Assembly: GCA_963839175.1 (NCBI GenBank) | Contig: CAWIUB010000013.1 | Coordinates: 62,001 to 126,000 of the forward strand | Direction of reading: 5' to 3' | Length of the DNA: 64,000 nt | Origin: CAWIUB01 sp963839175 | GTDB taxonomy: Bacteria > Actinomycetota > Actinomycetes > Mycobacteriales > Jatrophihabitantaceae | Shown here: piece after piece, positions 8,429 to 14,838 of the stretch | Layout: each line of letters begins with the position of its first letter | Position numbering within the stretch: position 1 is the stretch's first letter | The notes under the pieces: generated by a model | The model's input: the letters and a program-made list of their open reading frames with translations, nothing else | What the model was told of the DNA's origin: nothing | The model's database searches: none | Made by a program: the position numbers and the translations under genes

Positions 8429-9325
8429 ATGCCGGACGTGACCACGCCACGGATCGTGCGGACGCCCGACGGCCGCAGCCTGCAGGTGTACGCCGCGGAC
8501 GATGGTCCGGCGGGAACCGTTGTGCTGCACCACGGCACGCCGTTCTCTGCGCTGCCGTACCAGCCGTTCCTCGCCGCGGCGGCCGAGCGCGGATTGCGCT
8601 ACGTGGCTTACTCGCGGCCGGGCTACAGCTCGTCTTCGCCGCACCCCGGCCGTACTGTTGCCGACGCGGCGGCCGATGTCGGCGCCGTGCTGGACTCGCT
8701 CGGCGTTGCGACCTTCGTGGCGGCCGGCTGGTCCGGCGGTGGGCCACACGCGCTGGCGTGCGCCGCCCTGCTGCCCGAGCGTTGCCTGGCGGCGGCGACC
8801 TTTGCGGGGGTTGCCCCGTACGACGCGGACGGCCTGGACTGGCTGTCCGGAATGGGTCAGGACAACCTCGACGAATTCGGCGCAGCGGCCGCTGGCCGGG
8901 ACAGCCTGGAACGCTACCTGGACGCGGTGTCCGGGCTCGTGCACATCACCGGCCCGGCGATCAGCACGGCCTGGGAGGAGCTGATCTCGCCGCCCGACGC
9001 GGCCACGCTGGACGGCGATTTCGCTGATTGGCTCGCCGCGTCGATGCGCGACGCCTTGCGCCCGGGGATGGCGGGCTGGCGCGACGACGACCTCGCCTTC
9101 GTCGCGCCGTGGGGGTTCGACCTCGCGAAGATTGACCGGCCGGTCGCCGTGTGGCAGGGCAATCAGGATCTCATGGTCCCATTCGCCCACGGCCGCTGGC
9201 TGGGGTCCGCCATCCCCGTAGCCGAGACGCACCTACGGCCCGGCGAGGGCCATCTGTCGCTGGCCGTTGAGGCGTTCGCGCAGATCCTGGACGGCCTGCT
9301 CGCCGCCAGCGTGGAGTCTGGGTGA
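8429..9325 (+). CDS. Alpha/beta hydrolase
   Basis: The 298-residue protein is a classical alpha/beta hydrolase. It has the oxyanion motif HHGTP at 34-38, the nucleophile elbow GWSGGG with Ser102, an acidic residue in WQGNQDLMVP in the C-terminal third, and the catalytic His in GEGHLSL near the end. A helical cap lies between residues 130 and 225. The substrate cannot be predicted; relatives include esterases, epoxide hydrolases and haloperoxidases. There is no signal peptide. Confidence 0.85.
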   Translation: MPDVTTPRIVRTPDGRSLQVYAADDGPAGTVVLHHGTPFSALPYQPFLAAAAERGLRYVAYSRPGYSSSSPHPGRTVADAAADVGAVLDSLGVATFVAAGWSGGGPHALACAALLPERCLAAATFAGVAPYDADGLDWLSGMGQDNLDEFGAAAAGRDSLERYLDAVSGLVHITGPAISTAWEELISPPDAATLDGDFADWLAASMRDALRPGMAGWRDDDLAFVAPWGFDLAKIDRPVAVWQGNQDLMVPFAHGRWLGSAIPVAETHLRPGEGHLSLAVEAFAQILDGLLAASVESG

Positions 9326-9334
9326 GCGAGGCGG

Positions 9335-9796
9335 TCACCTGGATCGGAGCAGGTGCCGGCGCGCGCGGTCGATGACCTGAGCGGGACCGGGGATCAGCAG
9401 TCCCGCGCCCTCCCACCCGTGCCGGTCGGCGGTGCCGAGGACGGTCAACGCGTAGTCGATTGCGTCGTCGAGACGCGGCACGGTGAAGACGAAGTCCTGG
9501 CCGAAGCCGAACTCTTCGAGGGCCCGCATCGCCAAGTCCTGGCCCGGCGTTGGAGGTACCGCGAGTGCATCGAAGCAGATGATCTCCGCAAGGACCGGCT
9601 TCAGCTCGTGCACGGTGTGCTCCACGTCGTCGCCAAGGTCGGCGGAGACAATTCCGATGTACCGGGCGGCCGGATCCTCGGCGCGCACCCGGGCGGCGAC
9701 CCGTCCAGCCGGTCGAGGCGATGTCACTTCTGCCAGCAGCACGCGAATCGAACCTCGGTGGACCTCCGTGACGCGGTCCGGGTGATCTGCGTTCAC
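9335..9796 (-). CDS. Stand-alone protein resembling the C-terminal domain of FolC/Mur ligases
   Basis: The 153-residue protein resembles only the C-terminal glutamate-ligase domain of folylpolyglutamate synthase. The block PDRVTEVHRGSIRVLLAEV aligns by eye with the FolC segment before its DAAHN motif, IGIVSADLGDDVEHTVHELK with the GVVSVLGDKD region, RLDDAIDYAL with the late helix, and GAGLLIPGPAQVIDRARRHL with the final ITGSVVTAGEAR strand-helix. The usual D-A-A-H residues are replaced by AEVTS and there is no ATP-binding Mur domain, so it is unlikely to be a ligase. The start is uncertain: GTG 9796 fits the homology, but the frame stays open upstream to 9895. It may be a degenerate or repurposed domain. 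Confidence 0.5.
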   Translation of the reverse strand: MNADHPDRVTEVHRGSIRVLLAEVTSPRPAGRVAARVRAEDPAARYIGIVSADLGDDVEHTVHELKPVLAEIICFDALAVPPTPGQDLAMRALEEFGFGQDFVFTVPRLDDAIDYALTVLGTADRHGWEGAGLLIPGPAQVIDRARRHLLRSR

Positions 9797-9930
9797 CCCG
9801 GGCAACCTGTCCAACCGCGCGCCTGCCCGTGGGCCAGCACCGCGGGGGAGTTCTGGTGGGCCGCGTTGCCGGCTGGTAGCTTCCGGGCGGCGCAAGTCAG
9901 CGCCGTTCGAGCCAGCGTGAGGAGATTTCC

Positions 9931-10257
9931 ATGAGTGGATCGCACTTCGTCGAGGCGGGGGACACCCTGAGCGCGATCGCCGAGAAATACCAGGTGAGCC
10001 TTGACGATCTGATCAGATGGAACAACATTCAAGACCCTGACCTGATCACCGTCGGTCAGAAGATCCAGCTCAGCGGCCACGAAGACGCCTCCGGCGATCA
10101 GACCTACATCGTGCAGCCCGGCGACACGGTCTCGGGGATCGCCGAGAAGTTCGGACTGCGCTGGGTGGACATCGGTGCCTACAACAAGTTGGAGAATATC
10201 GATCTGATTACCGTTGGCCAGCAGCTGATCATCCCGGCCCGCGGAGTCGCTCGCTGA
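9931..10257 (+). CDS. Double LysM-domain protein without signal peptide
   Basis: The 108-residue protein consists almost entirely of two LysM modules. The first, residues about 5-50, reads HFVEAGDTLSAIAEKYQVSL and ends ITVGQKIQL; the second, residues about 57-103, reads TYIVQPGDTVSGIAEKFGL and ends LITVGQQLIIP. LysM binds N-acetylglucosamine in peptidoglycan or chitin. No signal peptide, anchor or catalytic domain is present, so export by Sec is not expected. A strong AGGAG ribosome site lies 8 bases before the ATG. Confidence 0.88.
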   Translation: MSGSHFVEAGDTLSAIAEKYQVSLDDLIRWNNIQDPDLITVGQKIQLSGHEDASGDQTYIVQPGDTVSGIAEKFGLRWVDIGAYNKLENIDLITVGQQLIIPARGVAR

Positions 10258-10357
10258 CACTCTCCGATCGACGACGACCGATCGCCCGGCTCTGTCCACC
10301 CCGCGCGCCGGGACTGGGAGGATCCGCAAGACCGCGAAGCGCGAAGCAGGAGGCGAG

Positions 10358-10573
10358 ATGGCTGGTCACACTTACCGCGTCACCGAGGTCGTGGGGACCT
10401 CCAGCGACGGTATCGATGACGCCGTTCGCGGCGCGATTGCTCGCGCCGCGCGGACTCTGCATGGACTGGACTGGTTCGAGATGACCGAGGTCCGCGGCCG
10501 CATCGAGGGCGGAGCCATGGCGCACGTCCAGGTCACGCTGAAGGTGGGTTTCCGACTCGACGAGGACGCATAA
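10358..10573 (+). CDS. Dodecin
   Basis: The 71-residue protein matches dodecins, which assemble as hollow dodecamers that store or buffer flavins (or CoA in some relatives). The N-terminus YRVTEVVGTSSDGIDDAVRGAI and the motif LDWFEMTEVRGRIE are the conserved strand-helix-strand elements; the Trp in LDWFE stacks on the isoalloxazine ring. The C-terminal strand VQVTLKVGFRLDE completes the sheet. AGGAGGCGAG before the ATG gives a clear ribosome site. Confidence 0.92.
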   Translation: MAGHTYRVTEVVGTSSDGIDDAVRGAIARAARTLHGLDWFEMTEVRGRIEGGAMAHVQVTLKVGFRLDEDA

Positions 10574-10626
10574 GCGCGCCACGGGGCAGGTAGACCGCCA
10601 CCCGCCGCGATTGCGCTGACCGAGTG

Positions 10627-10990
10627 GTGCTCGAGCTGGTGGACCTGGAACCGGGCGACGCAGGGGATCCGTGATTTGCTCCCGCTGCTGAGGGAGTTGC
10701 GACCGCACTTGACCGCGGAGTCGTTCGAGGCAGTGTGCCGGGAAGGATATCCGCAAGGCCTGCGATTCACCCTCGCCTACTGGGACGGGGCGCGCGTCGG
10801 CGTGGCCGGCTGGCGACTGGTCGCCACCACGAACGCAATGCGCAAGCTCACCGTCGATGATGGAAAAGCAGGCCGGTTGTACGTTCCTCGACCTCGACTC
10901 GGGGGTTGCGCACCTGCACGATGCGCATCGGTTCTACCTGCGTGAGCGGTTCGCCAAAACCGCGCACCACTTCGACCGGCAGCCTCGCGA
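10627..10990 (+). pseudogene. Decayed GNAT acetyltransferase
   Basis: Three frames carry consecutive parts of one GNAT protein. GTG 10627 opens VLELVDLEPGDAG, which stops after a run of four G at 10663-10666. The next frame continues IRDLLPLLRELRPHLTAE through GWRLVATTNAMRKLTVDD near 10858. A third frame then resumes at about 10869 with AGCTFLDLDSGVAHLHDAHR and ends near AHHFDRQ. The acetyl-CoA binding segment (usually RxxGxG/A) is missing between the last two parts, so about 25 codons have been deleted out of frame. The first break could be a sequencing slip, but the internal deletion cannot. Confidence 0.75.
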
Positions 10991-11067
10991 GCTGGAATTG
11001 TCCAGAACAGTTGGCCCCCCTGACCGCACCCGCCCGCGCGTGCACGATCGCGCGCGGACGCTGCAGG

Positions 11068-11478
11068 TCACCGCACCGTGCGGAGTACCTCGATGCTGCA
11101 ACGCGGCCCTGGCGCCTTGGCGAGCCGGCTGTCGCCGGTGAGTAGATCGGCTTGCAGCGCCTCGGCGAGCGCCACATAGGCCGCGTCATAGGTCGTCAGG
11201 TTGTCGCGCAGGCTCCAGCAACGAGCAACAAGCGGGCTGTGCGGTGCGCGCTGTAGCGGCATCGCGGCCAGATCGGCCAACGCCAGTTCGGCGCGGCGAG
11301 TGTCGATCGCGGCAGCCCTGACCTGGCGACGCAGCACCGAAGCCACTTCAAGGTCGACCAACTCCGGCGCTGCCAGGCGCTCGCCGCGCAGGCGGGCGCG
11401 CAGCTGGTCCCCGTCGCGCCCGTCATCGGCCAGCGCGACCACAACGACACTGGCGTCAACGACGAGCACGGTCGTCAC
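11068..11478 (-). CDS. PIN-domain toxin, VapC family
   Basis: The 136-residue protein starts VLVVDASVVVVALADD, giving the first catalytic Asp of the PIN fold, followed by PELVDLEVASVLRRQ with the conserved Glu, and TTYDAAYVALAEALQADLLTGDSRLAK with the remaining acidic residues. These residues bind Mg for endoribonuclease activity. It follows and overlaps the antitoxin gene by 23 bases on the same strand. It is presumed to cleave RNA when released from the antitoxin; the specific target is unknown. Confidence 0.9.
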   Translation of the reverse strand: MTTVLVVDASVVVVALADDGRDGDQLRARLRGERLAAPELVDLEVASVLRRQVRAAAIDTRRAELALADLAAMPLQRAPHSPLVARCWSLRDNLTTYDAAYVALAEALQADLLTGDSRLAKAPGPRCSIEVLRTVR

Positions 11479-11686
11479 GCACTGCCGCTACGGCCGTCTT
11501 CAGAGGCACCGAACCACCCGACCGGCCGCCGGCTCGATCAAGGACTTCGTCCAGAGTCGGTTGGCTTGCCTCCTCGATGAGCCTGGAACGTAGGTACTCC
11601 TGCAGCGACTGGTGCGCCGCCGCGGCGCGCTGGCGTAACACCGCGTGCGCCTGCTCGGGAACGTCCTTGATCTGAACACTCGGCAT
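11456..11686 (-). CDS. FitA-like ribbon-helix-helix antitoxin
   Basis: The 76-residue protein starts MPSVQIKDVPEQAHAVLRQR, the N-terminal strand and first helix of the FitA/Arc ribbon-helix-helix fold, followed by AHQSLQEYLRSRLIEEA. The C-terminal half should wrap around and block the PIN toxin encoded just downstream with a 23-base overlap. The ATG lies directly on a promoter with no room for a ribosome site, so a leaderless mRNA is likely. Confidence 0.88.
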   Translation of the reverse strand: MPSVQIKDVPEQAHAVLRQRAAAAHQSLQEYLRSRLIEEASQPTLDEVLDRAGGRSGGSVPLKTAVAAVRDDRARR

Positions 11687-11706
11687 GGCGCTATTATGGC
11701 GCTATC
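11685..11706 (-). promoter_or_regulatory. Leaderless promoter and operator of the FitA-like/PIN locus
   Basis: Two tandem copies of ATGGCGCTAT(T/C) lie at 11685-11695 and 11696-11706 (plus strand). On the minus strand CATAAT ends 6 bases before the ATG, a good -10 hexamer placed for transcription to begin at the start codon. The direct repeats cover the -10 and the start and are the likely autoregulatory binding sites of the antitoxin. Confidence 0.6.
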
Positions 11707-11776
11707 GGCGCCAGATCGCAATCATCGAGGTATCAAGCATGCTCGGACGTCCGTGAGCTCCATACCACGAGCACGG

Positions 11777-12442
11777 CTACCAGCCGCGGGCACGCCATTC
11801 GGCCAGGTGCGGCCGCTCGGCGCCGACCGTCGAGTCATCGCCATGGCCGGGGTAGAACCACGTGTCGTCCGGCAGGACGTCGAAGACCCGGCGCTCGACG
11901 TCGTTGATCAGCGAGGTGAAGTCGGCAGGCGAGCCGGTCTTTCCGACGCCGCCGGGAAACAGCGAATCTCCGGTAAACAGATGCGGCGAGCCAGACGGGT
12001 TGCGGTAGAACACGGCCACCGACCCCGGCGTATGGCCGCGTAGCGCGATGACGTCGAGCGACAGCTCGCCGACAGTGATCGTGTCGCCGTGGTGCAGCCG
12101 CTCGTCGACGGCCACCGGCAAGGCGTCGGCGTCCTGCTCGCCGGCGTAGATCCAAGCCCCGGCGTCGGCAGCGGTCTCGGCCAGCGCCTGCCAGTGGTCG
12201 GCATGCCGGTGCGTGGTGAGGATCGCGGACACGGGAGGCCCTTCGAAGCGGACGAGCTCGGCCAGCCGGTCGGGCTCGGCCGCGGCGTCGATCAGCAGGC
12301 CTTCACCGCTCGCGGTACAGCGCACCAGGTAGGCGTTGTTGTCCATCGGGCCGACCGCGAGCTTGACGATGGTCATGCCGGGCAACCGGCGCACGTCCAT
12401 CGGGCCGCCGACCACGACCCTGCCGGTGTAGGAGTCGGTCAC
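11777..12442 (-). CDS. Metallo-beta-lactamase-fold hydrolase
   Basis: The 221-residue protein has the glyoxalase II-type zinc motif THRHADHW with HxHxDH at 78-83, then GHTPGS near 135, HLFTGDSLFPGGVG near 154 with the bridging Asp, and YPGHGDD near 195 with the last His. This set resembles hydroxyacylglutathione/mycothiol hydrolases. The start overlaps the stop of the upstream DUF4032 gene by 4 bases, so it is translationally coupled to the kinase operon. A thioester substrate is plausible but unproven. Confidence 0.88.
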   Translation of the reverse strand: MTDSYTGRVVVGGPMDVRRLPGMTIVKLAVGPMDNNAYLVRCTASGEGLLIDAAAEPDRLAELVRFEGPPVSAILTTHRHADHWQALAETAADAGAWIYAGEQDADALPVAVDERLHHGDTITVGELSLDVIALRGHTPGSVAVFYRNPSGSPHLFTGDSLFPGGVGKTGSPADFTSLINDVERRVFDVLPDDTWFYPGHGDDSTVGAERPHLAEWRARGW

Positions 12443-13707
12443 GGCGAAACGCTATCGGTGATCGCCGGAAGCTCGTCGGTGGCGGGGCCCGAGAGCACCT
12501 CGACCTTCGCATCGGGCAGGAACGGGAGAACGGTGTGGGCGTAGGACTCGACAGCGCTTGCCCGGCCCACGTCGTGGCCCTGCGTCTCGGAGAGGAACCA
12601 GCGGTGTTCGTTGATCTCGTGGAACAGCTCGGCGTCGGGCAGCTTGCGCCGTTGGGCCGGCGGGACGAGCGCGAGTGTGCCGTAGAACTTCTCGTCCAGC
12701 CATCGACGGGCGGCCAGATCTTCGGGTATGTCGGTGCCGGTGCCCTCGATCCACTTCGCCCGGAAACGCGCCAGGTCCGACAGCAGGGCCCTCGCCTGGT
12801 TCTCCTGCACCTGCAGGCCGGTGAGCCGGAACAGGCGCCGCTGATGGTGGCCGGGCTCGACGACGTGGGTACCGAAATGCAGCTTGCGCCCCCCGTCGAC
12901 GGAGTGAATCTCCAGCTGGGATACATCGAAACCCAGCTCGTGCAGACGTTTGATCCGCTGGTCGATCCGGTAGCTCTCGTCGCTTGCGAATGTGTCGTCG
13001 CTGACGAGTTCGGCCCACAGTTTCTGGTACTGCGGCTCGAGCGCCGTGGCTGTGTCGAAGGGGTCGACGTCGTCGGCGGATTTGCCCGCCGCCTGCAGGT
13101 CGAGCAACTCACCGGCGATGTTCTCGGTGGCGATGGTGATGTCGTAGTTGCGCTGGCCGTCGGAGAGCCGGTCGTGCAGCTCGCCGGTTTCCGCATCGAC
13201 CAGGTGAGCGGCGAGCGCGCCAGCATCGCGACGGAACAGCGTGTTCGACAACGAGCAGTCGCCCCAGAAGAACCCCGCGAGGTGGATGCGGACGAACAGC
13301 TCGGCGAGCGAGTCCAGCAAGCGTGAGCGCAGGTTGGGCACGCCGCGCCCAGTGAACAGTGACCGGTAGGGCAGCGAGAATGGCAGGTGGCGGGTGATCA
13401 GCAGGCCCCCGAGCTCTTCGCCATCCTCCGTGCGCCGATCGGTGACCGTCCCGAATGTGTCAACCACCGGAACCGAACGGTCGGCCAGCTCGTGCAGCAG
13501 TTGGTGCTCGCGCAGCACGTAGCGCTCGGTGGCCTCCTTGATGGCGAGGATCTGGCCGTGAACGCGGACGAATCGCACCACGTGGCGGGAGATGCCGCGC
13601 GGCACCTGGACGATACGTGGATCGTCCCACTCCTCGAGCGGCTGGCCGAACGGCAGGTCGAGAAGCTCGGTGCCTACCCCGAGCGTCGTGAGGGTGTAGT
13701 CGGCCAT
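12439..13707 (-). CDS. DUF4032 protein with kinase-like catalytic loop
   Basis: The 422-residue protein belongs to the actinobacterial DUF4032 family. The N-terminal half looks like a lipopolysaccharide-kinase-type fold: AIKEA at 55-59 supplies a candidate ATP-binding Lys, HLAGFFWGDCSLSN at 142-155 resembles a catalytic loop with GDxxxxN, and VDAETGE at 170-176 stands where the metal-binding Asp should be. The C-terminal half, about 180-415, is the DUF4032 region proper, with YRIDQRIKRLHELGFDV and FLSETQGHDVG. The substrate is unknown. It lies 43 bases after a RIO kinase gene and overlaps the following hydrolase gene, so the three form one operon. Confidence 0.8.
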   Translation of the reverse strand: MADYTLTTLGVGTELLDLPFGQPLEEWDDPRIVQVPRGISRHVVRFVRVHGQILAIKEATERYVLREHQLLHELADRSVPVVDTFGTVTDRRTEDGEELGGLLITRHLPFSLPYRSLFTGRGVPNLRSRLLDSLAELFVRIHLAGFFWGDCSLSNTLFRRDAGALAAHLVDAETGELHDRLSDGQRNYDITIATENIAGELLDLQAAGKSADDVDPFDTATALEPQYQKLWAELVSDDTFASDESYRIDQRIKRLHELGFDVSQLEIHSVDGGRKLHFGTHVVEPGHHQRRLFRLTGLQVQENQARALLSDLARFRAKWIEGTGTDIPEDLAARRWLDEKFYGTLALVPPAQRRKLPDAELFHEINEHRWFLSETQGHDVGRASAVESYAHTVLPFLPDAKVEVLSGPATDELPAITDSVSP

Positions 13708-13750
13708 ATCCCGACCAGCCTACGAGGACAGCCAGGCCTCGACATAGCGT

Positions 13751-14548
13751 TCACCAGCTGGCCACGGCCTCGGCCATCAGATCACCGAACAGGTGCTCGT
13801 ACTCGGCCGTGCGCAAGCCTCGCGACCTGAACCAGGTGCAGATGTTCACGCAGTCGCGGTGCAGGTATTCGGGTCCTCGGGGGTTCGCGGCGATGTCCAC
13901 GACCTGTGGCAGATCGATCACTACCAGCCGGCCGCCCTGTACAAGCAGGTTGAAGGCCGACAGGTCGCCGTGCGCGTAACCTGCACCGGCGACAACGCGC
14001 ATGGCGTCCACGCATTGCGCAAACAGATCCGCGAGCTCCACCAGGGGAGGGCGACACTGCGCAAGGCGCGGCGCGGCCGTACCGTCCGGGCCGCCGATGA
14101 ATTCGAGGAGTACCTCGGTGCCGCAGAGCTGGACCGGGTAAGGCACCGGCACGCCCGCCCGCCAGAGCGTCTCGAGGGCCGCGAACTCAGCGGCGGCCCA
14201 TTGGCCGGCGACCAGCTCGCGGCCGAATTCGGTCCGCCGCGCCATCGCGCGGGTCTCGCGGCTGCGCCGCACCCGGCGCCCGTCGGTGTAGCCGGCGTCG
14301 CGGTGGAACATCCGCCGCTCGGCGGGCCGGTAGCGCTTGGCCGCCAGCAGCGTCTCGCGTCCGTTGGGGACGGCCCGCTGCAATAGATGGACGTCGGCCT
14401 CCTTGCCAGACTTAAGGATGCCCAGCTCGGTGTCCACGGCGGACAGCTCGGTGACGACCCAGTCTGGAATCGGCTCGGGACCGTGGGTAGCGGTATCCCA
14501 GGTGGAATAGTTGATCAGGTCGAACTCGGTGGGTTCGTTCAGGTGCAC
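13751..14548 (-). CDS. RIO1-family atypical protein kinase
   Basis: The 265-residue protein is a complete RIO kinase core. It has the flexible nucleotide loop LKSGKEADV at 45-53, the ATP-binding Lys in AAKRY near 71, the long RIO insert with R-rich segments between 75 and 105, the catalytic loop HGDLSAFN at 193-200 and the metal-binding Asp in IDLPQ at 211-215. In archaea and eukaryotes RIO1 acts in small-subunit ribosome maturation; the role in Actinobacteria is not established. GTG 14548 has GAGGAG 8 bases upstream. It is preceded by a short leader ORF and followed by DUF4032 and hydrolase genes. Confidence 0.9.
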   Translation of the reverse strand: MHLNEPTEFDLINYSTWDTATHGPEPIPDWVVTELSAVDTELGILKSGKEADVHLLQRAVPNGRETLLAAKRYRPAERRMFHRDAGYTDGRRVRRSRETRAMARRTEFGRELVAGQWAAAEFAALETLWRAGVPVPYPVQLCGTEVLLEFIGGPDGTAAPRLAQCRPPLVELADLFAQCVDAMRVVAGAGYAHGDLSAFNLLVQGGRLVVIDLPQVVDIAANPRGPEYLHRDCVNICTWFRSRGLRTAEYEHLFGDLMAEAVASW

Positions 14549-14589
14549 TGGAGGATCTCCTCGGGCGGTTGACCGCGCCGAGGGGTAGC

Positions 14590-14646
14590 TCAGCGCGGGA
14601 TAAAACGGACAGGGGCGGCGGGCACCCTGGCAACGGTGATCGACAT
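14590..14646 (-). CDS. Possible leader peptide ahead of the RIO kinase operon
   Basis: An 18-codon ORF, MSITVARVPAAPVRFIPR, ends 41 bases before the RIO kinase start. Its ATG has an almost ideal ribosome site, GAGGAGG, 7 bases upstream, and a plausible promoter lies further up. Its peptide is Arg- and Pro-containing and has no recognisable domain. The strong ribosome site in a place without any other gene is the main evidence; it could act as an attenuating or coupling leader. Confidence 0.45.
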   Translation of the reverse strand: MSITVARVPAAPVRFIPR

Positions 14647-14686
14647 CGGGGGCCCTCCTCTCGTCCGGATCACGCTCGTGACGTCC

Positions 14687-14715
14687 AGCATGGCGACGAC
14701 TTGACCGCGCCGCAA
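14687..14715 (-). promoter_or_regulatory. Candidate promoter of the leader ORF/RIO kinase operon
   Basis: On the minus strand TTGCGG (14710-14715) is separated by exactly 17 bases from CATGCT (14687-14692). Transcription would begin near 14680, about 35 bases before the leader ATG. The hexamers are only partly consensus. Confidence 0.35.
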
Positions 14716-14825
14716 CGGGTTTTGCGCCCCGCCGATCACGTTTTCCCCGCTGGTCGACGCTGAGGACGCCGGCTGGCAGCCAATTCCGGGGAAAGGCTGA
14801 TCGACGGACCTCGGCGGCCGCGCAC

Positions 14826-14831
14826 TACCCT
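14826..14831 (+). promoter_or_regulatory. -10 element of proS, probable leaderless start
   Basis: TACCCT ends 7 bases before the GTG start of proS, the usual spacing from a -10 hexamer to the first transcribed base. There is no ribosome site in the gap. No clear -35 is visible. Confidence 0.45.
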
Positions 14832-14838
14832 GCAGGGC

